Shown piece by piece: positions 55,832 through 64,000 of a stretch of DNA of 64,000 nucleotides. The position numbers were made by a program, and so were the translations under genes. Position 1 is the first letter of the stretch; every line of letters starts with the position of its first letter. The notes below the pieces were generated by a model, which was given only the letters and a program-made list of their open reading frames with translations, was not told where the DNA came from and made no database searches. The DNA comes from Longimicrobiales bacterium (GTDB taxonomy: Bacteria > Gemmatimonadota > Gemmatimonadetes > Longimicrobiales > Gaopeijiaceae). Location: contig JANQRP010000003.1 of assembly GCA_028284495.1 (NCBI GenBank), positions 186,001-250,000 on the forward strand. Reading direction: 5' to 3'.

Positions 55832-56830
55832 GTGAACCCCGTCCCGATTCGCCGCGCGGCCTGGCTGTCACTCGTACTCGTCGTTCCGCTGTTCGCGTGC
55901 GCGGAGCCGTCGGCCGACACCCCCGAGGCGCCCCCGGACCCCGCGACCGACGCGGAAGCCCCCGCCCCGACGGAGGCGCCGGTCGAGGCGACGTCGCTTC
56001 TGGGTGAGCCCCTCGAGCGTCCCACCGTGACCGGCGAGGCGCTCGCGACGTACCGGACGAACCTCGAGACGGCGATGGCCGACCGCGAGGCGAACCCCGA
56101 CGATCCCGACGCCTGGATCTGGGTGGGTCGGCGGCTGGCCTACCTCGGTCGGTACAACGAGGCGATCGACGTGTTTGCCGAGGGCATCGAGCGCTGGCCG
56201 GAGGATCCGCGCTTCCTCCGGCATCGGGGGCACCGTCGCATCACGGTGCGTGATCTCGCCGGCGCCGAGGCCGACCTGACGGCGGCGTGGGAGCTGATCG
56301 AGGCGTCCGGCGAGCCGGATCAGGTCGAGCCCGATGGGCTCCCGAATGCGCGCGGGATCCCGGTCAGCACCCTCCACTCGAACGTGCGCTACCACCTCGC
56401 GCTCGCGCGGTATCTCCAGGGGAACTTCGAGGGTGCCGCGGAGGCGTGGGGCGCGGACGTGGACGCTTCCGTGAATCCGGACATGCTGGTCGCGAGCAGC
56501 TACTGGCTCTGGCTGTCGCTGAAGCGGCTCGGGCGGGACGACGAGGCGGCGGCAGTGCTCGACGGGATCGATGCCGAGATGGACATCATCGAGAACACCT
56601 CCTATCACCGGCTCCTGATGCTGTTCGCGGGCGATCTCGAGGCGTCCGATCTGATCGGTGCGGGTGAGGATGCGCTCCAGAACACGACCACCGCGTACGG
56701 TGTCGCGGCGTGGCATCTCGTCAGCGGTCGCGAAGCCGAGGCGGGCGAGATGTTCCGCGGAATCGTGGAGGGAGACGGGCCGTGGGCCGCCTTCGGCTAC
56801 GTCGCCGCGGAGGCGGACCTCGCCCGGTGA
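55832..56830 (+). CDS. TPR-type lipoprotein
   Basis: 332 residues from GTG 55832. The lipoprotein signal (AAWLSLVLVVPLFAC) is followed by a long Pro/Ala/Glu linker (PSADTPEAPPDPATDAEAPAPTEAP). The body has TPR-like helix pairs: PDDPDAWIWVGRRLAYLGRYNEAIDVFAEGIERWPEDPRFLRHRG (canonical TPR spacing) and YHLALARYLQGNFEGAAEAWG. It overlaps the next gene by four bases (GTGA), so the two lipoproteins probably work together at the envelope. Confidence 0.75.
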   Translation: MNPVPIRRAAWLSLVLVVPLFACAEPSADTPEAPPDPATDAEAPAPTEAPVEATSLLGEPLERPTVTGEALATYRTNLETAMADREANPDDPDAWIWVGRRLAYLGRYNEAIDVFAEGIERWPEDPRFLRHRGHRRITVRDLAGAEADLTAAWELIEASGEPDQVEPDGLPNARGIPVSTLHSNVRYHLALARYLQGNFEGAAEAWGADVDASVNPDMLVASSYWLWLSLKRLGRDDEAAAVLDGIDAEMDIIENTSYHRLLMLFAGDLEASDLIGAGEDALQNTTTAYGVAAWHLVSGREAEAGEMFRGIVEGDGPWAAFGYVAAEADLAR

Positions 56831-58071
56831 CCGGGATGTCGCCCGGCTTGGAGGCGAGGCGCCCGGTCACCGGCCTGCCTGCCACCGTCGTCGCGATCGC
56901 CTTCGCCACCTTCCTGTCCGGGTGCGGCAGCGGCGTGGGTCAGGAGCCCGCCGGCGCGTCCGTGACGGACAGCGCCGGCGTACGGATCGTGTCGAATCCG
57001 AGTTTCGACCCACCGGACTGGCCGGTGGGCACACCGACGCTGACGCTCGGTACGCTCGACGAGGAGGGCCCGGAGCAGTTCTACGGCGTGGCCGGCGCGA
57101 CGTGGTTCGAGGGGTCCGACGGGCGCGTACTCGCGCTCGCCGACATGGCATCGGCCGAGATCCGGCTCTTCACGGAGGAGGGTGCCTGGATCGAGTCGTG
57201 GGGACGCCGCGGCGAGGGCCCCGGTGAGTTTCAGGCGATCGGCCCGATCTGGCGCCTGCCGGGCGACAGCCTGCTCGCATGGGACGGCCGACTGGAGCGG
57301 ATGACCGTGCTCGCGCCGGACGGCGAATACGTCCGCCAGTTCCGTCGACCGCCGGTGCTCAACGCCGACCCGGTCGGTCGATTCGGGGACGGGTCGATGC
57401 TCTTCGCCGGGCCCCAGTTCGCGATCGGGGACGGTTTCCGGATGATCGACCTCGCCCTCAGCCGCGTGGACGCTGACGGTACGGCGGACTCGCTGCCGGC
57501 CCAGCCCTATGCGGAATACGGGCAGGTGGGGCCGCCGGGTAGCAAGATGATCTCCTCGCCGATGTTCGCCCCTCAAACGGCGGTGGCGGCCGACGCGGAG
57601 GGATACTGGGTGGCCCGCGGCACGCACCCGCACGTTCGTCGCTACGCGCCCGACGGCACGCTCCGCATGATCGCGCGCTGGCCCGACAGCGACCGCACGG
57701 TGACGTCTGCAGCGGCCGAGCGGTTCCGCGAGCGCGCCCTGTCCGGCCTGGAAGGGCGGAGTCTCGAACTGCGGAGTGCCCAGCTCGAGGACCAGCCGGT
57801 GGCGGATCGATTCGCCACGACCGGCTACGCGATCGCGGGCCATGACGGCGAGCTCTGGGTCACCGGCCCCGACTGGCCTCCGAACGACTCGACGACCACG
57901 TGGCGGGTGGTCCGGCCCGACGGGTTCCTGGCGGGAAGCGTGACGCTGCCGAAGTTCCCGAACCGGTTCATCCCGCTGCATGTGGGAGTGGACCACGTGA
58001 TCGGCAACGTGCGGGACGAGCTCGGCGTCGAGTACGTGCACGTCGTCCCGATCGATCGGGGCGGGAGCTGA
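56827..58071 (+). CDS. six-bladed beta-propeller lipoprotein
   Basis: 414 residues from GTG 56827 (overlap with the TPR gene). The lipoprotein-like N-terminus is FATFLSGCGSG. The propeller repeats include VLALADMASAEIRLFTEEGAWIESWGRRGEGPGEFQAIGP and LPGDSLLAWDGRLERMTVLAPDGEYVRQF. The GxGPGEF segment and overall pattern are shared with the product of the first cassette, 11 kb away. Function unknown. Confidence 0.75.
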   Translation: MTGMSPGLEARRPVTGLPATVVAIAFATFLSGCGSGVGQEPAGASVTDSAGVRIVSNPSFDPPDWPVGTPTLTLGTLDEEGPEQFYGVAGATWFEGSDGRVLALADMASAEIRLFTEEGAWIESWGRRGEGPGEFQAIGPIWRLPGDSLLAWDGRLERMTVLAPDGEYVRQFRRPPVLNADPVGRFGDGSMLFAGPQFAIGDGFRMIDLALSRVDADGTADSLPAQPYAEYGQVGPPGSKMISSPMFAPQTAVAADAEGYWVARGTHPHVRRYAPDGTLRMIARWPDSDRTVTSAAAERFRERALSGLEGRSLELRSAQLEDQPVADRFATTGYAIAGHDGELWVTGPDWPPNDSTTTWRVVRPDGFLAGSVTLPKFPNRFIPLHVGVDHVIGNVRDELGVEYVHVVPIDRGGS

Positions 58072-58111
58072 CGCGGGCTGCGGCGCCGACTCGCGACCCC
58101 GCTTCGGCCCG

Positions 58112-59101
58112 CTAGAGCTCGAGCTCCTGTCCGATCCCCCGCCCCCGGGCGCGCTGGTAGATCAGGATCGCCGTGGCCATGTCGTCCGCCGCGAGGCCGA
58201 GGTGCATGGCCATGGTCCGATGCGCCGCGTCCTCCCGGCCCGGCGCCGACCCCGCGACCACGTTCCCGAGGTCCGCGTGGGGATGGGGCGTGTCCCCGAA
58301 GTATCCGAGCTCCCGGTAGTACGCCATCTGGCCCACATCGTCGGTGACGAGCCGGTCGATCTCGCGGAGGGCCGCGCCGCTCCAGTAGGAATCGAAGTCG
58401 ACGGCGGCGGCGAACGCGCCCCGGTCGAGCCATCCCGCTCCGATCGTGGCGTGCGGCTCCCGGAGGATCGGGCCACTGGTGACGACCAGGTCGAGGCCCG
58501 AGACGGCGGCGCGCGGATCACCCGCCACCTCGATGTCCGTACCGGCCACGCCCCGCATCTCGTCGGCGAAGCGCTCGGCGACGCCGCGGTCCACGTCGTA
58601 CGCGACGACGCGGTCGAGCTCGAACACGGTCGCGAACGCCTCCAGGTGGCTCCGTCCCTGCACGCCGCACGCGAGGAGGCCGAGTGAGCTGCTCTCGGGG
58701 CGAGCGAGGTACTTCGCGGCGAGTGCGGAGGCGGCCCCGGTCCGCTTCGCGGTGATCCAGGTGGCGTCCATGACGGCGATCGGCAGACCGGTGTCCGGAT
58801 CGTTCAGCACGACGAGCCCCGCCACGTACGGGAGGCCCCGCGTCGGATTGTCGGCGTAGGCGGACACCCACTTGATGCCGGCCGATCGCAGGCTCGGGAT
58901 CCAGGCGGGCATCGCGTGCAGAAAGGAGTCCGGGCCCGGGTGGATGCCCGGCTTCGGCGGCATCTCCACGCCACCCTCGCCCTTCTCGCGGAACATGCGG
59001 TCGAGGGCGCCGATGATCTCCGCCATCCCGAGCCCGACGCGCTCGACGTCGGCGCGGCCGAGGTAGAGAAGCGAGCCGCTCACCGCCGCCGCACGCCGCA
59101 C
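58112..59101 (-). CDS. ornithine cyclodeaminase / mu-crystallin family protein
   Basis: 329 residues from GTG 59101 (GTG 59083 is an alternative). Family landmarks are KPGIHPGPDSFLHAMPAWIP, GIKWVSAYADNPTRGLPYVAGLVVLND, ITAKRTGAASALAAKYLARP (the Lys and Arg of the active site) and the NAD-binding GLLACGVQGRSHLEAF. It could convert ornithine to proline or reduce an imino acid; substrate specificity is not readable from sequence. Confidence 0.85.
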   Translation of the reverse strand: MRRAAAVSGSLLYLGRADVERVGLGMAEIIGALDRMFREKGEGGVEMPPKPGIHPGPDSFLHAMPAWIPSLRSAGIKWVSAYADNPTRGLPYVAGLVVLNDPDTGLPIAVMDATWITAKRTGAASALAAKYLARPESSSLGLLACGVQGRSHLEAFATVFELDRVVAYDVDRGVAERFADEMRGVAGTDIEVAGDPRAAVSGLDLVVTSGPILREPHATIGAGWLDRGAFAAAVDFDSYWSGAALREIDRLVTDDVGQMAYYRELGYFGDTPHPHADLGNVVAGSAPGREDAAHRTMAMHLGLAADDMATAILIYQRARGRGIGQELEL

Positions 59102-59126
59102 GGCCGGCCTGAAGTCGCCGCTCCGC

Positions 59127-59693
59127 TCACGCGTCGGTGTCGAGCGGGAGTCGGCCCTCGATCCGGCGCAGCGTGTCCCGAATCTCGGTCAGGACCTCGA
59201 GCGCTCCGCCGTCCCCGGCCGGCGCCCCCAGTGCGCGGTCCGCCGGCGCTCCGCCACCGTCGCCGACTCGATCGACGACGAGGTCGCGCTGCTCGAGCAC
59301 CGCGTCCCGGAACGCTCGCGCATTCCGGACCCCCACCAGCTGGATCGCCGCACCGGCGGTCGACTGCCCCGCCGTCTCGATGCGAACGGCCTGGAGGTCC
59401 ATGTACCGCATGATCGGACCCTCGACGAGCCCCACGTCCGTGATCTTGTCGAGCGGAACGGTCATCTCCTTCCGCACCATGATGCCGCGCTCGACCTTGA
59501 GCGACTTCTCGGTGAGCGTGCACGACATCCGCTCGAGATAGCGTGCGGTGATCCACTGCCCGCCGATCCACCAGAACGGAAGGAGCACCACCCCGATGAT
59601 CGTGGCGAGTAGGATGATGGTCCCGTTGAGGAGCCAGTAGCTGCGGACCTTCGGGTTGAACTCGGCCTCGATCAGCGTGCGTGTCTCGCGCAT
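59127..59693 (-). CDS. bacterial PH-domain (YdbS/bPH2-like) membrane protein
   Basis: 188 residues from ATG 59693; the much longer in-frame ORF upstream is antisense to the permease gene and not coding. Two membrane helices (about 20-50, LLNGTIILLATIIGVVLLPFWWIGG) precede a bPH2 domain (CTLTEKSLKVERGIMVRKEMTVPLDKITDVGLVEGPIMRYMDLQAVRIETAG), followed by a Gly/Ala-rich tail and a C-terminal helix (LTEIRDTLRRIEGRL). Cytosolic PH-like domains of this type are membrane-associated with unknown ligands. Confidence 0.8.
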   Translation of the reverse strand: MRETRTLIEAEFNPKVRSYWLLNGTIILLATIIGVVLLPFWWIGGQWITARYLERMSCTLTEKSLKVERGIMVRKEMTVPLDKITDVGLVEGPIMRYMDLQAVRIETAGQSTAGAAIQLVGVRNARAFRDAVLEQRDLVVDRVGDGGGAPADRALGAPAGDGGALEVLTEIRDTLRRIEGRLPLDTDA

Positions 59694-59770
59694 CTCGTCA
59701 CTCCTCGGGGGCCTCCCGGATCGCCGGTGCGGGCGTTCGCCACGATGCCCCTCTGATCGGGTTGCAAGTT

Positions 59771-59785
59771 TTTCGAGACTCGAAA
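59771..59785. promoter_or_regulatory. 15-bp palindrome tttcgag-a-ctcgaaa, possible operator
   Basis: A perfect palindrome with a single central base in the 219-base gap between the divergent PH-domain and permease genes, 128 bases before the permease start. It could be a regulator binding site for either gene; there is nothing else to support it. Confidence 0.3.
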
Positions 59786-59912
59786 CGTAACCCATCGCAC
59801 GGCAGGACGTGGGCGTCCCGAGGCATCCATCTGGCGGAGCTCCCGCATCCGAGAGTAACGTCGGCGTCAGAAGTCGACCTGCTCGACATGGCACGTCGGA
59901 GGGAGGAGGGGG

Positions 59913-62348
59913 ATGGAGGATCTGATACGGGACGTCCGTGTGGCGTTCCGCGGTTTGATGCGTTCCCGGGGGCTCGCGCTCGTCGCGATCGTGACCCTCG
60001 CCGTGGCGATCGGTGCGACCACATCGATCTTCAGCGTGGTCGACGGGGTGCTGCTGCGCCCTCTCCCGTATCCCGACGCCGATCGAATCGTCCGCGTGGG
60101 TGCGCTCACCCTGCCGGACCAGGGCGGTGGCGAGGCTCCCTTCTCGGATCGGGGCTACTGGCACTTCCACGATCAGAACCGGGTCTACGAGGCGTTCGGC
60201 GGGTTTTCGGCCGGCACCCAGCAGGCTCCGCTGACGGGAGACGGCCCGCCGCTTCAGGTGAATGTGGCGCTCGTGACCGCGAGCGCATTCGACGTGATCG
60301 GTGTGCCGCCGATGCGCGGACGCCTGCCGACCGCCGAGGAGGACGCGCCGGGTGGAGCGCCCGTGGTTCTCGTCAGCCACGCCCTCTGGGTCGATCGCTA
60401 CGGCGCGGATCCGGGGCTCGTCGGGCGGATGCTCGACATCAACGGCACCGGGCGCGAAGTCATCGGCATCATGCCACCGGGCTACGACTTCCCGAATGGT
60501 GAGATCGACGTGTGGGCGCCCCGCCAGCTGGATCCCGCCAGCGAGAACTTCGGAGGGCACCACATCTTCGGGGTCGCGCGGCTCGCGGAGGGCATCACTG
60601 TGGAGGCCGCGACCGGCGATGCCGAGGCGTTGATCGGCCGGTTCGACGAGCTCGGGTATACCCAGCAGTGGTTCCAGACGATCTTCAGTGGCGAGGCCAC
60701 CGTACGCACCCTGAAGGAGGACATCGTCGGTGACTCTCGGCAGCCGCTGATCATCCTGCTCGGAACCGTGGGATTCGTCCTGCTGATCGCCTGCAGCAAC
60801 GTGGCGAATCTCCTGCTGGTACGGGCCGAGACCCGGACCCGCGAGCGCGCGGTCCGCATGGCGCTCGGCTCCGGTCGCGGTCGCCTGGTCCGTCATGTGG
60901 TGACCGAGAGCGTGCTCCTCGGACTCATCGGGGGCGCGCTCGGCACGGTACTCGCCTTCGTGGGCACTCGGATTCTCGTGGCCTTCGGCCCGGCCAGTGT
61001 GCCCCGTCTCGATCAGATCGGGATGAACGGGACCGTGCTCGCCTTCACCCTCCTCGTATCCGTGGGCGCCGGCCTTCTCTTCGGCGCCTTCCCAGCCGTG
61101 CGCGTGGGCTCCCGCAAGGCCGTCACCGCGCTCAGGGACGGAGGCCGGGGATCGACGATCGGCGCGGACCGGCATCGCGCCCGCTCGGTGCTCGTCGTGG
61201 GACAGGTCGCACTCGCCCTGATGCTTCTCGTGGGATCTGGCCTGATGGTGCGGTCCTTCCAGGAGCTCAGGTCGGTCGATCCCGGATTCGACGCGGAGGG
61301 CGTGCTGACCTTCCGCGTCTCCACGTCACCCGCCGAGTACCCGGACGCCGAGGCGTCCGCCAGGTTCTTCGATGAATTGCGCGGGGCCCTGCTCGACCTG
61401 AACGGCGTGGAGGAGGTGGGCGGGATCAACACACTGCCCCTCTCGGGCGGCGGTGCGGTGCTGACGGCGCAGATCGACGAGTTTCCGACGCCTGAGGACG
61501 AGTTCCCGCCCGTCTTTCTCGCCCGGCGGGCGACCCCCGGCTACTTCGCCGCGATGGGCGTCCCGGTGATCGAGGGACGGGAATTCACGGCGGACGACCA
61601 CCTTGCGCGGACGGGGGCGATCATCATCAGCGCCTCGGTGAAGCAGGAGTTCTGGCCGACCGAGAGCGCGCTGGGCAAGCGGATCACCCACCAGGGTGCG
61701 CCGGCCCGCGTCGTCGGCGTGGTAGGCGACCTGCACGACACCGGCCTCGACGTGGACGCGGAACTGTTCGGCTACAAGCCGATGCTCGACTCGGTGGGAG
61801 GAGCCGTACGGCCCATGACCATGGTCGTGCGGACCGCGGGGGATCCGACCGATCTCGTGCCCGCGGTCCGGAGCACGATCGAGCGGCTCGACCCGCTCAT
61901 GCCGCTCACGGACGTACGGCCGCTCTCGAGTTACGTCGACCAGTCGCTGAGCCGGACCACCTTCACGATGTCGCTGCTCCTTCTGGCCGCGGTGGTCGCT
62001 CTGTTCCTCGGATCGGTGGGCATCTACGGCGTGCTGGCCTACGTCGCGTCGCAGCGCACGGCCGAGATGGGGATCCGGCTCGCCCTGGGCGCCGACGGGG
62101 GGACGATTCGGACCATCATTCTGAAGCAGGGGCTGGGGCTCGCCGCCGTGGGGGTCGCGGTGGGTCTCGTCGGCGCATTTCTGCTCCGCGACGCGCTCGA
62201 CTCGCTGCTGTTCGGCGTGTCGGCGCTCGACCCTGTCACGCTCGCGGGCGTGTCGCTCGTGTTCCTGGGGGTTGCGGCGGTGGCCAGCCTCGTCCCGGCG
62301 ATCCGGGCATCGAGGACACCGCCCGCGATCGCGCTGCGCGCGGACTGA
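59913..62348 (+). CDS. FtsX/MacB-type ABC permease (ADOP-like)
   Basis: 811 residues: two tandem FtsX/MacB units (N-terminal helix, MacB core domain and three helices, then a second core domain and three more helices). Landmarks are FRGLMRSRGLALVAIVTLAVAIGATTSIFSVVDGVLLRPLPY at the start, ACSNVANLLLVRAETRTRERAVRMALGSGRGRLVRHVVTES, and FLGSVGIYGVLAYVASQRTAEMGIRLALGA near the end. This is the fused-permease type common in Acidobacteriota and Gemmatimonadota. No ATPase gene is adjacent. Confidence 0.88.
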   Translation: MEDLIRDVRVAFRGLMRSRGLALVAIVTLAVAIGATTSIFSVVDGVLLRPLPYPDADRIVRVGALTLPDQGGGEAPFSDRGYWHFHDQNRVYEAFGGFSAGTQQAPLTGDGPPLQVNVALVTASAFDVIGVPPMRGRLPTAEEDAPGGAPVVLVSHALWVDRYGADPGLVGRMLDINGTGREVIGIMPPGYDFPNGEIDVWAPRQLDPASENFGGHHIFGVARLAEGITVEAATGDAEALIGRFDELGYTQQWFQTIFSGEATVRTLKEDIVGDSRQPLIILLGTVGFVLLIACSNVANLLLVRAETRTRERAVRMALGSGRGRLVRHVVTESVLLGLIGGALGTVLAFVGTRILVAFGPASVPRLDQIGMNGTVLAFTLLVSVGAGLLFGAFPAVRVGSRKAVTALRDGGRGSTIGADRHRARSVLVVGQVALALMLLVGSGLMVRSFQELRSVDPGFDAEGVLTFRVSTSPAEYPDAEASARFFDELRGALLDLNGVEEVGGINTLPLSGGGAVLTAQIDEFPTPEDEFPPVFLARRATPGYFAAMGVPVIEGREFTADDHLARTGAIIISASVKQEFWPTESALGKRITHQGAPARVVGVVGDLHDTGLDVDAELFGYKPMLDSVGGAVRPMTMVVRTAGDPTDLVPAVRSTIERLDPLMPLTDVRPLSSYVDQSLSRTTFTMSLLLLAAVVALFLGSVGIYGVLAYVASQRTAEMGIRLALGADGGTIRTIILKQGLGLAAVGVAVGLVGAFLLRDALDSLLFGVSALDPVTLAGVSLVFLGVAAVASLVPAIRASRTPPAIALRAD

Positions 62349-62373
62349 CCGGGACCGGTCGAGTCGGCCCCGG

Positions 62374-63540
62374 TCAGTACTTCGCCAGCGCGGGGTCCAC
62401 CTCGTCGCGCCACGCGAGGATGCCACCCTCCAGGTTGAGGACGTCCGTCACTCCGGCGTCGGCGAGCCGCGCTGCTGCCGCCCGACTCCGGCCACCGGAC
62501 TTGCAGTAGACGACGACGGGGCCGGCCCCCGAGCGGAGTTCGTCCGCCACGTTCAGGATGCCCGCCTGCGGGACGAGCCGTGCCCCGCGGGACCCGAGGT
62601 TGGCGATCTCCCACTCGTGCGGCTCGCGGACGTCGATGAGCGTCAGCGACTCGCCGTCGTCGAGCCGGCGGGCCAGCTCGGCGGCCGTGATGCCCGGAAC
62701 GCCGGTCTCCTCGGCGTGCCCGCCGGCGGCGTCGACACCGCAGAAGGCCTCGTAGTCGATCAGCTCCGTCACGGTCGGATCATCGCCGCAGACCGGGCAC
62801 TCCGGATCGCGATCGATCGTGAGCGTGCGGAGCGAGAGGTCGAGGGCGTCCAGCAGATGCAGCTTGCCGACGGGCGACGTGCCGGCGCCGACGATCCACT
62901 TGATGACCTCGAGGGCCTGGAGCGACCCGACGATCCCCGGCAGGACTCCGATCACCCCGCCCTCGGCGCAGTTCGGCACGAGCCCCGGCGGGGGCGGGTC
63001 GCGGAAGAGGCAGCGGTAGCAGGGGCCGTCCTCCGCGGCGAAGAGCGCGACCTGACCGTCGAACCGCAGGATCGAGCCGTACACGTACGGGATCCCCAGC
63101 AGGACGCACGCGTCGTTCACGAGGTAGCGCGTCGGGAAGTTGTCGGTTCCGTCGACGACGACGTCGTAGTCGCCGAGGATCTCCAGCGCGTTTTCCGACG
63201 TGAGCCGGGTGGGGTGGAGTACGACCTGTACGTGCGGGTTCACGTCGGCGATGCGATCCCGCGCCGACTCGAGCTTGGGCCGCCCGAGATCGCTGGTGCC
63301 GTGAATCACCTGACGCTGGAGGTTCGAGGCGTCGACCACGTCGTCGTCGACGAGCCCGAGCGTGCCGACGCCCGCCGCGGACAGGTAGAGCCCCAGCGGC
63401 GAGCCGAGCCCCCCCATCCCGACGAGCAGCACGCGGGCGGCCTTGAGCCGCTTCTGCCCCTCGACCCCGACCTCGGACAAGGGGAAGTGTCGCGAGTACC
63501 GGAGCAGCTCGTCCGGAGAGAGGTCGGGCAGGGCGGTCAA
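62374..63540 (-). CDS. moeB: MoeB/ThiF-type adenylyltransferase fused to a rhodanese domain
   Basis: 388 residues from TTG 63540, whose codon overlaps the stop of the upstream gene (TTGA). The ThiF/E1 domain (about 1-250) has LLRYSRHFPLSEVGVEGQKRL, the nucleotide loop VGMGGLGSPLGLYLSAAGVG, and ATP/metal residues in NLQRQVIHGTSD. The two CxxC zinc pairs are GPCYRC and ECPVCG. The C-terminal rhodanese (about 275-385) has the catalytic Cys in VVYCKSGGRSR. Such proteins activate the C-terminal glycine of MoaD/ThiS-like sulfur carriers. Confidence 0.88.
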   Translation of the reverse strand: MTALPDLSPDELLRYSRHFPLSEVGVEGQKRLKAARVLLVGMGGLGSPLGLYLSAAGVGTLGLVDDDVVDASNLQRQVIHGTSDLGRPKLESARDRIADVNPHVQVVLHPTRLTSENALEILGDYDVVVDGTDNFPTRYLVNDACVLLGIPYVYGSILRFDGQVALFAAEDGPCYRCLFRDPPPPGLVPNCAEGGVIGVLPGIVGSLQALEVIKWIVGAGTSPVGKLHLLDALDLSLRTLTIDRDPECPVCGDDPTVTELIDYEAFCGVDAAGGHAEETGVPGITAAELARRLDDGESLTLIDVREPHEWEIANLGSRGARLVPQAGILNVADELRSGAGPVVVYCKSGGRSRAAAARLADAGVTDVLNLEGGILAWRDEVDPALAKY

Positions 63541-63887
63541 GTCAGGACGGTCTCCAGCAGTTCGGCGTTGTAGCCCACGACGAAGGTCCGGCCGGTGCGG
63601 AAGCTCGGGGCTCGGAGCGCCCCGGAGCGCCCCAGCATGTTGGCCAGCAACTCGTCGTCGGCGGGTCGATCGTTCTTCAGGTCGAAGCGGACGACCTTCC
63701 GACCCTTCGCCACGACGAGCTCGTCGATTCCGTCGAGCAGGTCGAGGGCGTCGGGGCCCTCGATCTTCTCGCGAGTGGCCGAGCGAACCTCGGCGGTCGC
63801 GATCGAATGCGTCTCGAGAAACTCTCGAGTTCGGGTGCAGCTCGTTCAGCCAGGGCGATGGTAGCGCCACTCGAGGGTATCGGTCAT
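63537..63887 (-). CDS. ArsC/Spx-like protein with in-frame TGA (candidate selenoprotein)
   Basis: Read from ATG 63887, codon 14 is TGA (63848-63846) and the same frame continues for 102 more codons to TGA 63539-63537. The first 13 residues (MTDTLEWRYHRPG) and the part after the TGA (TSCTRTREFLETHSI) join into a thioredoxin-fold ArsC/Spx N-terminus with U14-x-x-C17. In relatives this position is Cys (CxxC). The rest fits the family: KVVRFDLKNDRPADDELLAN and LRAPSFRTGRTFVVGYN. The 116-residue length is normal. A frameshift or sequencing error is possible but unlikely, given the exact position. The downstream hairpin supports selenocysteine insertion. Confidence 0.72.
63813..63829 (-). promoter_or_regulatory. 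bacterial SECIS-like hairpin after the in-frame TGA
   Basis: On the minus strand, ctcgag-agttt-ctcgag: a six-bp stem with a five-base loop whose second base is G. The loop begins 23 bases after the UGA. An outer cgaa/ttcg pairing could extend it across a bulge. This fits the described bacterial SECIS features (stem-loop close behind UGA, G among the first loop bases). Confidence 0.6.
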
Positions 63888-64000
63888 GCGTCCGTGCGTT
63901 TGCGGTGTCGGAGGGTGCGTCCGCCTACGAGAACCCCGACACGGACGCCGGGTTCAATTTCCGACCCGGGTCCCCTCCATCAGCCGGAACGGCGGCGACC

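Noticed and set aside
63846..63848. In-frame TGA as a pseudogene mutation
   Set aside because: A random nonsense mutation falling exactly on the redox Cys codon, followed by a SECIS-like hairpin and an otherwise intact frame, is less likely; kept as a caveat.
63541..63870. N-terminal extension of the MoeB/ThiF ORF
   Set aside because: This frame is the +1 shadow of the ArsC/Spx-like gene and is Arg-rich; the TTG at 63540 in a TTGA overlap fits better.

Overview
The window is GC-rich chromosomal DNA from what looks like a member of the Gemmatimonadota (FCB group). That placement is an inference: it rests on the high GC content, a diderm envelope gene set (TonB-dependent receptor, LptF/LptG-type permeases, a very large SprA-like outer-membrane protein), dense overlapping operons and ECF sigma/anti-sigma pairs. 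No tRNA, rRNA, CRISPR array, insertion sequence or integrase gene was seen.

Layout. 0-8 kb: an ECF sigma/anti-sigma unit followed by a MacAB-type export operon, then on the minus strand a second ECF sigma, zinc-finger anti-sigma and PDZ protein operon. 8-15 kb: a CPBP protease overlapping threonine synthase, an exported protein, a NAGPA-type glycosidase lipoprotein, a TonB receptor and an M24 peptidase. 15-20 kb: pstS-pstC-pstA-pstB-phoU (minus strand). 20-23 kb: a lipoprotein, a methyltransferase and a receiver/HD-GYP regulator. 23-29.5 kb: a three-gene one-carbon/methionine operon (metH, a homocysteine methyltransferase-MTHFR fusion, a MetF-like protein). 29.6-40 kb: a dapF homologue with both catalytic Cys replaced by Ser, two LptF/G-type permeases, sprA and a double-HhH ComEA protein. 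40-44.3 kb: pilB-pilT-pilC.

44.3-53.2 kb is the unusual part. A 169-bp folded element with a 29-bp perfect inverted repeat follows pilC. After it comes an array of about ten gene cassettes, all on the plus strand, each ending in an attC (59-be)-like site of mostly 96 bp with inverse core (RYYYAAC), core (GTTRRRY) and a shared foldback. No integron integrase is present, so within this window it is a CALIN (cluster of attC sites lacking an integrase). Most cassette products are exported or membrane proteins of unknown function. The two ends of each cassette are complementary well beyond the attC core, so an excised circle would have a longer attC stem.

53.5-64 kb returns to ordinary chromosomal genes: GNAT, MarC, UPF0316/DUF2179, a TPR lipoprotein, a beta-propeller lipoprotein related to the first cassette product, an ornithine cyclodeaminase homologue, a PH-domain protein and a FtsX/MacB-type permease. 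A MoeB/ThiF-rhodanese protein follows, coupled to a short ArsC/Spx-like gene. That last gene has an in-frame TGA exactly at the first active-site cysteine position and a SECIS-like hairpin just after it. It is a candidate selenoprotein that ordinary ORF calling misses.
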